This document shows positions 23,491 to 34,096 of a stretch of 64,000 nucleotides of DNA, piece after piece. Position numbers and translations under genes: made by a program. The notes under the pieces are model-generated. The model saw only the letters and a program-made list of their open reading frames with translations, was not told the origin of the DNA and did not search any database. Position 1 is the first letter of the stretch. The number at the start of each line of letters is the position of its first letter. Source of the stretch: Knufia peltigerae (Eukaryota; Ascomycota; Eurotiomycetes; Chaetothyriales; Trichomeriaceae); the NCBI GenBank assembly GCA_030247855.1, contig JAPDRN010000036.1:124001-188000 (forward strand). Direction: 5' to 3'.

Positions 23491-24665
23491 CTATATCCAT
23501 TTTCCGCCAGTAACCTCGATGGTTTGTCCATCCACATAACTCATCAATGGGCTCACAATGGCAAGGACTGTTGCAGCCGCTTCAAATGGTGTTGCCGCTC
23601 TCTGCAGTGGGATATCAGCATAGCGGTTACCGGTCGACGACTTTTCCGTAGCTCCAGGAATTCCAAGTGCGACTTCAGTTCCATCTGACAAAGTGATGCT
23701 GTTGCCTTTATCTTTCCCGGTGGTTAATCGCGTTTGCACGGCCCCAAAGGATACTCTATTATTTATTAGTATCAACCTCGATGATATGCTGTGGACGAAG
23801 GTGAAGGAACCCACGTGTTGGCTCGGACACCGAATTGAGGGCCCCATTCCTTTTAAATAACGGTAAGCAAAAATAAGAATGGCTGCTGCGAGCATTAAAG
23901 ACTTGCTAACCTTGCATATTGTTTTTGTAAGGCCAACGAGACCAGCTTTGGCCCATGCATAGTTTGCTTGTCCTCTAGAAACCCAGGGGATATTAGGCGT
24001 TGTTGCTGAGAACATTGATTCCAGGTGAAAACCATCATCACTTACGCTGCGCCGTGTATTCCACTTGCACTGCTGATGTTGACAATACTTCGAGGTTCAC
24101 CGTCCTTTACACGGAAGTATGGAGCAGCCTCTCGAATGATTCTGAATGGCGCTGTGCCGTGGATAGCGACCATTGCCTCCCACTGCTTATCACTGGTCTT
24201 CAGAAGTTAACGAGAGAAAACCCAGCCAAAACATGCTGTAAAGGACTGTTTATCAATACCTTATGAACCACTGCATCCCAAGTGTAGCCTGCATTGTTTA
24301 CAATGATGTGAAGTTTTCCATTCCCAAACTTCGCAGCTTCCTGCACTAATCGGCGAGTCGTGTTGGCGTCTGTGATATCGCCTGGCACAGCCAATGCCTT
24401 CCCATTATTCAAAGCGTTGAGCTTGTCTGCCACAGCCTTCGCCTTACCTAGCGATAAGTTAAGCTCTGGTTGATATACTCAAAAGAACTGACCTACCTGC
24501 ATCAATGTCCGAGATGACCACTTTCGCTCCCTCGTTGAAAAAGAATTCGGCAATGGCAGCACCAATCCCCTGACCAGCACCGGTAACAATGGCCGTTTGA
24601 CCTGTGAGATACCCGCGTGGAGGGATCAAATGTCCAACAAACTGCGAAAGGCGAGTTTCTGTCAT
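23491..24665 (-). CDS. Short-chain dehydrogenase/reductase 3
   Basis: Six exons (24665-24497, 24447-24260, 24197-24046, 23974-23911, 23849-23815, 23755-23491) give about 290 residues. TGAGQGIG binds the cofactor, VNNAG is intact, and Ser (ISSASG) with YAWAK forms the catalytic set. The C-terminus EVTGGKWI is typical. A segment between the catalytic helix and the C-terminus is longer than in minimal SDRs (PQFGVRANT then TTGKDKGNS), as in 3-oxoacyl-ACP-reductase-like and multifunctional beta-oxidation dehydrogenases; a 3-hydroxyacyl-CoA dehydrogenase role would fit beside the CoA genes but is inference. The start at 24665 is chosen over an upstream ATG in the same frame because it gives the normal SDR N-terminus. 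Confidence 0.87.
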
Positions 24666-24962
24666 CGCTGGAATATTAAGTTGTCCGATACTGGTCAATA
24701 TCTCATGGTAACATGGTTTTTTGAAAGTATGGAAATGCTTGAAAGCAGGGAGTGGAACGGTTCTATCTGTCCTCGGTTTGGTACAATCTTTCCGAGGTAT
24801 TCCACAGCGGAGGCACCGAGCAGGAGTCTCCATTGTGTATGGATCGTAGGCCGAATTTCAATCATGTAATCAATGCCTTGACATTTTGAGGTCGTCTGAT
24901 TCCTTACTTTGATCGTTTTTTACCATCTCGTATAGGAGGACTACGTTTTTGCTCCCGCCTCT

Positions 24963-25795
24963 TCATAGCTCGATTGTATTGTAGGAAGGCCAGTTACTGA
25001 CGTCTAACCTTGCCCATTCTGATACTTTCTTGCAGATCTCCAGAAAAACATTCCCGTCACTTGCAGATACTCCTAATTGTCGAAGTACTTTCATATGCGT
25101 TAAAACGGGCGAACCTCCAGAAGGCAGAACGCTGGCAAGAACAACGAACTCATTTTCGACCGGACTGAGTACACTCAAATCCCCTAGAAAGTATCCATAA
25201 ACGATGTGTTTTAATGTCCATTCTACAAATATGGTCAGCTTTGCAAAGTTCGATAAAAACAACAGATACACTGACCTAGTTCGCTGTGATGATTGAATCG
25301 TGAAAATATTTTTTGCTCAAGGTCCTGAAAAGCTTGCTTGAACCAAATTTGTGAGCGCTGTAATGGTAGATCCGGTTCGTTCACGAGCTTGGCTCTCCGA
25401 ATGTTACCAGCTTCGTCATCCTTCTGGTCTGCGGCTTGGAGGCTGTAAGACGCAGCGATAGCACGGGGCATGCCGATCAATGTCCATGATTTGATGATGA
25501 CTTCTCGCAGCCGAATCGAAAGACTTCGGCGATAGGACTCGTCAAACTCTGCCTGTTCTAGTGCATACCGGTATAAATCCCCAAACCTGTCACCTTTGCC
25601 AGCTGCGGCTAACGAGGTGGCCTAAGTCATCGTCATTAAGAGTGTATAGATACTCAAAGCAGCATCAGAGAAGATACCAAGGTTGCCGCTACTTACCACA
25701 ATTATGTACCAGCTATCGGGAGGAAACCCTTTTGTCGGCATCTGTTGCACCTGTTTCAGGAGATCAGAGAACGACATCATTTTGAGGTCCGCCAT
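24963..25795 (-). CDS. Carboxymuconolactone decarboxylase/AhpD-like protein
   Basis: Three exons (25795-25697, 25621-25276, 25222-24963) give 234 residues. The helical C-terminal half, with VVLASVLPSGGSPVLTHMKVLRQLGVS, resembles the fungal CMD-like fold (alkylhydroperoxidase/carboxymuconolactone decarboxylase superfamily). The spliced protein shows no CxxC pair, so a peroxiredoxin-partner role like AhpD is unlikely. The only cysteine-rich stretch nearby (QCICC) is intronic. Members without CxxC act as decarboxylases, hydrolases or have unknown roles in secondary-metabolite clusters. It is divergent from the acyl-CoA ligase across a 258-bp promoter, which suggests a coordinated job. The family call rests on overall pattern and is moderate. 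Confidence 0.68.
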
Positions 25796-26053
25796 GTTTG
25801 TCCTACGGTATTGATCGCAAGGTTAGTATAGAAAAGAATTGTGGAGTGAGGAAGAAGTTCTGGTGAGGACACAACTTACGGAGAACTATTGTTTCAAGGT
25901 GATGATCAGTCGGTCGGAAAAAAGGGGACTTCATTCCGGGCCAACTCGACAGCACCGCGGGCCCCTCTCTCTCTTGTTATTTTTGAAAAGCTTTGGTGAT
26001 TCAATTGTGACAACACGAGCAATTCCAATTGCATCGCTCAGCCACTCGCGATT
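25796..26053. promoter_or_regulatory. Divergent promoter of CMD-like gene and acyl-CoA ligase
   Basis: A 258-bp shared region. GTCGGAAA lies near 25913-25920, one base different from the CTCGGAA element found elsewhere in the cluster. Confidence 0.4.
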
Positions 26054-27977
26054 ATGATGCTCGATCAGCACCCTGACGCTCTGATTTCTACCAAGGACGT
26101 TGCGTCCTTCGTGTTGGATAATCCAAAGCATGATGTCGACAAGAAAGTGAGCAGATCGACTCTCCCTGCCCCCGAATCTTGGAGAGCTGCAGTCAGGGCT
26201 GACCTGAATTTCTCGTTCTACTCATGCAGATATACATCGACGCCATTAACCAATCTCGCTGGTATTCTACGCGAACGGCACGTACCGCCGTGCGACGCTT
26301 AGTGAAAGGATTTCAGGCGATAGGGTTGAAGCAAGGGGACTGTGTGCTTATAAACTCAATGGCAGATGCAAGTCGATAAGTCTATGATGACGATGGGCAG
26401 GAAGTAATTGAGAGTTTAGATCGACTATTCGATCCTTTTCCTCGGGGTCATTGCCGCCGGAGGAATCGTTTGTGGGTCGAATCCATATTACAGTGAGACC
26501 GAATCTATTCACCAACTGAAGCGAGTCAAACCCAAGTTCATCTTCACCGAGGCAGCATTCCTGAATAAGGTGCAGGCATGTGCGACGAAATGCGGAATTG
26601 ATCACAGCAATATATTCATATTCGACCACGGAGACCCCACTATCTCTGAGGGCTTTCGATCGTGGAGACAACTTCTCGAACGTGGAGAGAGCGACTGGGT
26701 CAGGTTTACCGGCGAAAGCATCTCTAAGCATACTGTTGCGGCATATGTGATGAGTAGCGGCACCACCGGGCTTCCCAAAGCCGTCATTCTATCGCATAGG
26801 AACATTGTTGCTGCGATAACTCTTGCTTACGATCGAGAGAGGAAAGAATTCGAGGTAAGAAGAGATTTTGGGACATCGTATCAGATTGTTGATTGAAATT
26901 ACAGGTTCGCCGAGTGTTATGTCTCCCCCAATTTGCCACTGCTGCCATATATTCCAACCACTTCTGTCCTTTGCGTCACGGAGAAGTGTGTTTCGTGATG
27001 CGCCGATACGACACTACGGATTTCCTGCAGAACGTTCTCAAATTCGGTATCACCGAGGTCAGTGTCTTGCCACCAATGCTAGTACAACTTCTTCGGAGTC
27101 CGCTTGCGACAAAGGAAACACTCAGAAGTCTTCGTTATGTTCACGGGGGAGGTGCCGCGATGCCTAAAACCCTCGTGGATAGGTTGAAAGTACTGCTCCC
27201 AAAAGATACACCTTGCACTTCCATCTGGGGGCTTTCCGAAGGATCTGGGATTGGAACATGCCTCTTCTGGCCAGAACATGATGATACAGGCAGTATTGGG
27301 AGGCTATTGACCGGTTTGTCAGCCAAGTAAGCAAATTGATACCCCAAGCTCTCACTAAGCTTACATAGACTCACAGGCTCATTGACAAGGAAGGAAACGA
27401 TATGAGGAGACTTGATGTCAGAGGAGAGCTGTGCATTAAAGGTCCAACGGTCATGCTTGGGTATCTGGGCGACGCAAAGTCAACAGACGCAACAATAGAT
27501 TCAGAAGGCTGGCTGCGAACAGGTGATATCTGTTATTGCGACCCACAAACAAAGAAGTGGTACATAGTCGACCGCGTCAAGGTGTGCAAAATCCAACAAA
27601 CTGTACCATAGTGTGCAGATTGGCTAACTTTGGACCTACAGGACTTGATTAAAGTCAATGCTTTCCAGGTTGCCCCTGCTGAACTCGAAGAAATCTTACT
27701 CCAGCACCCCGATATCGTCGACGCGGCTGTGATTGGCATCGATAGCCCCGAAGCTGCGACGGAACTTCCTCGAGCTTATGTGGTAACACGACCATCTGCC
27801 GGAGTCGCTTTGACTGAACAAAGGGTGAAGGAGTTCGTTGCCGCAAAGGTGGTCAAGTATAAACGGTTAGAGGGCGGAGTGAGGTTTGTCAGTAGAATAC
27901 CAAAAGCCGCCAGTGGAAAGATCCTCAAAGGTCCACTACGTGACTTGGCCAGAAAAGAATCAAAATCGAGACTATGA
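26054..27977 (+). CDS. Peroxisomal acyl-CoA/aryl-CoA ligase (4CL-like, PTS1 SRL)
   Basis: Six exons (26054-26146, 26230-26367, 26420-26854, 26905-27326, 27377-27581, 27642-27977) give 542 residues, the normal length of 4-coumarate-CoA-ligase-like enzymes. The ATP-binding P-loop MSSGTTGLPKAV, the WGLSEGSG block, GELCIKGPTVMLGYL, GWLRTGDI, the hinge VDRVKDLIKVNAFQVAP and the C-terminal Lys in PKAASGKIL are all present. The last residues SRL are a canonical PTS1, so it should activate acids inside peroxisomes. The second intron (26368-26419) begins with GCAAGT instead of GT; no GT site in the neighbourhood preserves the frame. It would supply the CoA esters used by the isomerase, MaoC hydratase and thioesterase of the same cluster. 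Confidence 0.92.
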
Positions 27978-28193
27978 TTAACTGCTTTGAATGATGGACA
28001 ATAGGGCAGGAACCATAGCAAGATACCTCCGAACGTTTCGGAATAAATAATGCAGACTCGGTTTGTTCATGGTCAATTAATTACTCTCCGCAAGATATGC
28101 GGAATTATGGAATAGGAAGAATTAGTAGATAAATATCTCGTAGGTGTTGTATCATCTTCAGAATCTTCCAAACCACTAATTCATATCATCACA
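27978..28193. promoter_or_regulatory. BVMO 2 promoter with two CCG/CGG inverted repeats
   Basis: Two perfect inverted repeats sit 60 bp apart: TCCGAACGTTTCGGA at 28028-28042 (CCG-N7-CGG) and CCGCAAGATATGCGG at 28088-28102 (CCG-N9-CGG). Both have the CCG/CGG arrangement bound by Zn2Cys6 dimers, and they are 92-166 bp before the BVMO start. Confidence 0.5.
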
Positions 28194-30430
28194 ATGGTGA
28201 CCGACAGCGAGACCGCAGCTGAACGAGTAGCCAAATGCTTGCGAAGTCTAGCAGACAAATTCCCAGATTCTGGCGGTGCGACTGAGGCCTGGCGAAATGT
28301 CGATGATGTTGCGTACGCCCTCTCTCAGATCTCTCTATTTACACCAAGGCCCATCAAGATCATCGCGATAGGTGCCGGCTTTGCTGGGTTAGAGATCGCA
28401 CACGCTGTGGAGTCTGGTGCCCTGCCGGGAGCCGAGCTAGTAATATATGAAAAGGACTCTGGGATCGGAGGAACCTGGTTCGAGAACAGATATCCAGGGT
28501 ACGTGTCCAATCCACACATGCCATACCCACCCCGTCACGCTTCCTTGTCGTTTTGCTACCTTTCCTCGCTGACACAGGGGTAGGTGCGCCTGCGATATTC
28601 CGGCCCATAATTACCAGGTAGGTCTTCCATTGGGCCCCTTCGAAATAAATCTGTAGTCGCAAGGGAGCCTCCTTTCTCGTCTTGAGAACCGGCTTTGTCA
28701 CCAAAGTCTTGACGCACACACTGGCGCTACTGTCGATGACGGAAATCCAGGCACTGATGAGAAATCGTACAGTTTTCTTGGGCACCTAATCCACATTGGA
28801 AAAGCTTTTACGCCGACCGGAACGACATATACAACTACGTTCAGTCTGTTGCAGAGCAGAATGACTTGAAGAAATATGTTAATCTATGTCACAAAGTCAC
28901 AAATGCTGAGTGGAACGAAGTGAAACAGCGATGGCAGGTAACGGTGCAGAAAATGGACGGCAGGGAGATCGCGATTTCTAGCCCTGGAGTCGTTGAAGGA
29001 GAAACCGATGAAACGATCAATACTGACTGCGATATTCTGATCAACGCCGCTGGATTTTTTAACAATTGGAAGTGGCCCGCCATTCCAGGGCGACAAAGCT
29101 TCCATGGAGATATGTTGCACTCGGCTGCTTGGCCGAAGGACGCAGAGAAGAGCCTTGATGGCAAAACCGTGGCATTGATTGGTAACGGTAGTAGTGGCAT
29201 TCAGATCTTGCCCGCCATCATCGATCGCGTACAAAAGGTCTATGTGCATATCCGCAGTGCGACCTGGGTAACAACGGGCCTTGCGGAAAAATTCGCTGGC
29301 CCGAATGGCAGTAATCTGGTATTTAGCGAGGAACAAAAAAGACAATGGGCGGAGAATACTGAGGAGTACCTTCAATACCGAAAGGAAGTAGAGGATTCGA
29401 TGAGTTCGAGGTTTCGCCTGTACATGGCAGGCTCCAAGATTCAAGAAGCGGCACGCAAGTTTTCTACTGAACAAATGACTCGGAAATTGACTGAGGGTGG
29501 AAAGGTGGAGCTGGCAAAACTTCTCTTGCCGACATGGGAAGTTGGGTGAGTTGAGATGTATCACCTATGCTTCCACTGAGGTTAGACTAACTCAACTACA
29601 GATGCCGACGCCCGACCCCAGGCAATGGATATCTCGAAGCTCTTTGCTCGGACAAATGCGAAGTCGTATTTGGTGACGTTGCTGCTTTCACTCCAGACGG
29701 GCTGCGCATTGCGAGCGGTGCCGAATTCAAAGTTGACGCCGTCATATGTGCCACGGGATTTGATCTTTCCTGTGTACCAAGATTCCCAATCATAGGGAGA
29801 AACGAAGTTAATCTACAAGACAGCTGGAGAAACAATCCGGAGTCATACCTGTCTGTGACTGCGGCAGATATGCCCAACTATTTTACAGTCATCGGCCCCG
29901 CAAGCCCCCTCGGTCACGGCAGCCTCATCCCTTCCATCGAATTCGTCGCTGCATATATATGCGACCTCGTACGAAAACTACAAACGCAGAATTACTCGTC
30001 TGTGTGCCCAAAGCCCCACATCCCCAGAGCATATCAGAAGCAATCACTCGCCTGGCTTGACCGCACGGTATGGGCGTCAAACTGTGCGAGCACATTCAAG
30101 AACGGGACAGTCGACGGCAAACTTGTGTCTCTTCACCCGGGCTCGAGGTTACATATGTTTAAGCTGCTGAGAACTCCTCGGTATGAAGATTTTGATTGGA
30201 CCAGCCTAAGTCCAAATCCAGATCTCGCTTTTGCCTGGCTTGCGAATGGGTTTACAATCGAAGAGGATGAAGCATTCTACAATGGGGGAAAAGCTGACTT
30301 GACGTAAGTTGTTCCGATTCACATCCAAGGCTGCTGTCTATCCTGTCTAAACTCGTACAGATATTTCTTAAATCCGCCTCCGGGTTCAAGAAATATAAGG
30401 CCGCGCGAGGAAGTGAACGGCCATGTCTAG
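28194..30430 (+). CDS. Type I Baeyer-Villiger monooxygenase, copy 2
   Basis: Five exons (28194-28498, 28584-28617, 28773-29545, 29602-30303, 30361-30430) give about 627 residues; exon 2 is only 34 nt (CACDIPAHNYQ). FAD motif GAGFAG, then GGTWFENRYPG, the fingerprint FHGDMLHSAAWP (F-x-G-x3-H-x3-W), the NADPH motif GNGSSG and CATGFD are all intact. It has a 70-80-residue N-terminal extension absent from copy 1, as in longer fungal BVMOs of the cyclopentadecanone/steroid monooxygenase type. It would convert a ketone to an ester or lactone. Positioned between the acyl-CoA ligase and the MaoC hydratase on the same strand. Substrate not determinable. Confidence 0.94.
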
Positions 30431-30784
30431 GGGGCAAGCGACTTTTAACATGCTCAAATACTAGCAACAAGTGAATAAAATGTGTAGCCCGAAATACATG
30501 TCACGGTCGTGTTGTGAGCAGGTCCCATGCTCTTCTGTTGTCAAGTCGTTTATGAAATTTCAGATGCAACGCTACAAGGAGAGCATCTGATGGAATACAT
30601 TGAACGACAGCCGGCTACGTGATGCGCGGAATAGTCAACCATATTTATTCCGGTCTAGTCGAGGCTGTTAAGGTCTTCGGAGTGCAGCAGATGCTTTTAA
30701 AATGGTTTGAATGCCCCTTTAGAAAAGCTATATGTTAGGCACATGTTGATTTTCCTCCCTCTGCTCACCAAGAATTTGGGAACA
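30431..30784. other. Intergenic region upstream of MaoC gene
   Basis: No gene seen. The frame of the MaoC first exon is open further upstream, with another ATG at about 30734, so the exact start is not certain. Confidence 0.4.
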
Positions 30785-32061
30785 ATGGGGCAAGAACCTT
30801 GGTTAGGATTTCGGTTTCCCTCAAAAAGGGTCGCATGGCAAAAACGCGATGTTCTACTTTTTGCAAATTCCATTGGCGTGAAAGCTGCTGACATTCACCT
30901 TCTCTACGCAAGTATTTTCTGTGGTCTGTGACCACACAGCCTGCCTTTCCAAAGCCCACTAACATGAGGGCATTATCCAGGAGTTACACCCAGATTTTCA
31001 AGTATTTCCATCATTTTCGACCGTGCTTTGTAAGTGAAATTTCTCATGAGATTGATTGCTGTGTTGTGGTAAAGGTCCGCTCGCTCATTTCCTTTTTCGA
31101 GAGCTTAAAGCTCAAAAGGGAGAAAACAACGAGCTCGTGGATTTCTACAGCAACTTCGACAAGAACAGCGCGGGGGCGCCGATCCCAGGAGTTCCCAAGC
31201 TCGACATCAAGCGCATGGTCGACGGGGGCAAACGCATCTCGTTCCTGAAACCGACACCTCCGACGTCTGCGGGCCGCCAATTTGAACAGCGAATGCGAGT
31301 CATTGGTGTTTACGACAAGGGAAAAAGAGCGGGAACGGTGGTGCAAACAGAGACCGACCTTGTCGACGTTGAGACCAATGACGTCTACACGAGAGTCGTT
31401 GGAAACAATTTCTACATTGGACAAGGTGGATGGGGAGGTCCTAAAGGTGAAGATCCCAAAGTCCTACCCTGGGGGAGGAAATCTTATCTACACCGCTAGG
31501 CTGGCCAGGCCACCCTCTAGTGAGTCTGACTCGGTACTGAGACTATTCTTTTCAGGACCGTCGGCGGAAATTCTCACGCGTCCCAATCGTCACCCCGACT
31601 TGACATATCCTCTGATTACTACCCAGGAGACTCCACTGTTGTACAGGTGAGTGCCCAAAGGCAGGCCTGCTGAGCATACGGAGAAAAAGTGCTCACGGTA
31701 ATTTAGACTGAACGGAGACACAAATCCACTTCATGCCATTCCCGAACCTGGACGTCAAATGGGCTTCAAAGGAGCCATCATCCATGGCCTTTGGACGTAC
31801 AACGCGACCCTCTACGCCGTGTTGGTGGTGGTAGGTGGTAGTCAGGCTGCCAATATCAAGACGTTCGAAGCCAAGTTTGCTTCTCCATTGAACCCCGGAG
31901 ATAAAGCGACCGTTCAGGTCTGGAGGCTTGGTCACTATGATTCGAGTGGATTTGAAGACATCAGGTTCGCCGTTCAAAACGATGAAAACGGGAAGGAAGT
32001 CCTCACAAATGGTCGGGCATTCATCAAGCCCGTGAGGAGCGGGGTGATCCATAAGATGTAG
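30785..32061 (+). CDS. MaoC-like 2-enoyl-CoA hydratase (double hotdog)
   Basis: Five exons (30785-30907, 30981-31029, 31075-31446, 31556-31646, 31707-32061) give about 329 residues. The N-terminal hotdog contains IGVKAADIHLLY, HPDFQVFPSF and GQGGWGGPKGP. The C-terminal hotdog contains the hydratase-2 motif LNGDTNPLH followed by GFKGAIIHGLWT, with the catalytic Asp and His. This matches the hydratase unit of peroxisomal multifunctional enzymes, which adds water to 2-enoyl-CoA to give (3R)-hydroxyacyl-CoA. The C-terminus (VIHKM) is not a clear PTS1. The first intron starts with GCAAGT (GC-AG type); the homologous reading frame fits only with that donor. The start at 30785 has an A at -3. Confidence 0.88.
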
Positions 32062-32518
32062 AATGTTTTCTTGGAAAATGTAAGAGTTCTGTTGCTAGAA
32101 GCATGATGATGGTATGTTTCGATGGATCCAAAAGCCCGAATATCCCTAATGCGGGCATCGCCGTCCAGTGTCGCCAAAGCTTCTACCAAACGGAATAATT
32201 GGGCTTTAAATGCCGAACTGCAGAGTACAGCTACGAGTATTGTAGTTCCGAGGTATAAATGCCCCCTCTCTACCTAGAAGGGTACCGGGAGTACCTCCAG
32301 GACAACCCCGGACCCGCAACTTGATCAGCAAGCTCCAAATACAGCTCTCAGAAGACCCGAGGCAATTGTGAACCACGGATTCGTGACCACTACAAGATGG
32401 CCACACTACCAATGTGGTTGGTGGCAGACTCGAGTGATTGATTATCTTTTTTCGAATTCTCCTCGACCCCTGGCAGTCAAGCATCTCCCGTTGAAAGCCG
32501 AGAATTGGTTTGGCAAAG
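32062..32518. promoter_or_regulatory. Promoter region of nitronate monooxygenase
   Basis: Contains TTCCGAG at 32246-32252, the reverse complement of the recurrent CTCGGAA element. No gene was recognised. Confidence 0.4.
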
Positions 32519-33818
32519 ATGAGCTCCCCACGTAGGTGATAGCCAACGCGCAAATGGCGCGCTCGCTCCTACTACTGCTGACTTGTCACCGTAGAGAAGA
32601 TAAGGACTCCTTTGACGGACCTGTTTGGTGTGAATCACCCAGTCATGCTCGCTGGCATGGGGGTAGCTGCAGGCCCGAGGTTGGCGGCCGCCGTCACCAA
32701 TGCCGGTGGCATCGGCGTCATCGGAGGTCACGGATACAGTCCAGATCGGCTTCGCGAACAAGTCGAGGAACTCAAGTCATACTTGATCGACAAGAACGCA
32801 CCTTTTGGCATCGATATCCTACTCCCTCAGGTGGGAGGAAACGCACGCAAGACAAAGTAAGTGTTGTGGAACGATCCGTCGAGCCCTATTTCTTCCCCCA
32901 CACAGACCAGTCACCGCCGCGTTTCGAGATTGCTGACACGAAAACTGTTTGAAAAAAAAAGCTACGACTACACAAAGGGAAAATTGATGGAGCTTATTGA
33001 TGTCGTCGTCGAGTCAAAAGCCCGCGTCTTCGTCTCTGCGGTGGGGGTTCCTCCGAGACAGGCGATAGAACGTCTCCACGCCGGCGGAGTCTTGTACATG
33101 AACATGATCGGACACCCGAAGCATGTCGAAAAGTGTGTCGATGTGGATATCCTGTGCGCCCAAGGAGGAGAGGCTGGTGGCCACACTGGTGACATTCCCT
33201 TTTCTGTGCTGATCCCGGCCGTGGCAAAATTGCTCAAAGGGAAGAAAAGCCCCATGACCGGCCGCGACGTCCTCCTCGTGGCGGCCGGAGGGGTCTCCGG
33301 CGGTGAGAGTTTGGCTGCTTCTCTTATGCTGGGGGCTTCCGGCGTCTGGGTCGGAACGAGGTTCATCGTCGCCAACGAAGCCGGAGCGTCAAAGGCCCAC
33401 CAGGACGCGGTCTTGAGTGCGACCGTCGACGATACCATGAGGAGCGTGATATTTTCGGTACGTTACATTTTTTGCCCAAAGATGTTGGACGGGTTTTGGA
33501 AGGTGACTAACAAACAATTTCAAGGGGCGACCGTTGCGGATACGCAAAACTCCATACATCCTCAACTGGGAAGACAAACGACAGCACGAGATCAAAGCGT
33601 TGACCGACAAAGGCATTCTCCCGGTCCAACACGATGCCGAGGAACGCCCAGACGATGAAGAGGTTCTGGACAATCTACACCCCTTTCTCATGGGCGTCGT
33701 TGCTGGCGTGGTGAACCATAAAAGCAGCGCAAGGGAGATCGTGGATGAAATCGTGGATGTCGCAGCAGAAAGACTCCGGTCGGGAAGTGCGTCGCTTGTC
33801 AGTGGGTCAAAGTTATAA
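32519..33818 (+). CDS. Nitronate monooxygenase (2-nitropropane dioxygenase family)
   Basis: Four exons (32519-32531, 32595-32856, 32962-33457, 33525-33818) give about 354 residues. The first exon is only 13 nt (MSSP). The FMN TIM-barrel family is shown by VNHPVMLAGMGVAAGPRLAAAVTNAGG, split here as the N-terminal block, the QGGEAGGHTGD motif, and AAGGVS..G.S with ASGVWVGTRF binding the FMN phosphate. These enzymes oxidise alkyl nitronates, detoxifying propionate-3-nitronate and similar compounds, but several fungal members in gene clusters have other flavin-dependent roles. Complete barrel, no missing motif. The tiny first exon is inferred from phase. Confidence 0.88.
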
Positions 33819-34096
33819 AGTGGATGGATTCGCTTTTTGACTGGCCTTCTAGCCCCGTGATCGAGCAACGGGTGATGCCTAAAACTCAACAGCGACGTTT
33901 TTCAGATCGGATTATATCCCAATACCTTTTGGTTCCTTCTAAGCCGATCATACGACCTTTTTAGAAATCCTTACATGGGTTGCTCAATGAAAACTCTACA
34001 TTCTGCCTTGGAAAATCCTCTGGGCCACCCATCTTTAGGAAACCTCATAGAGAAGATCGGTTTGGACGAACGGTGCAGGACACTCATGTGGTCTTC

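Noticed and set aside
28884..29564. 226-codon minus-strand frame
   Set aside because: Antisense to BVMO 2 exon 3, which carries the family fingerprint.
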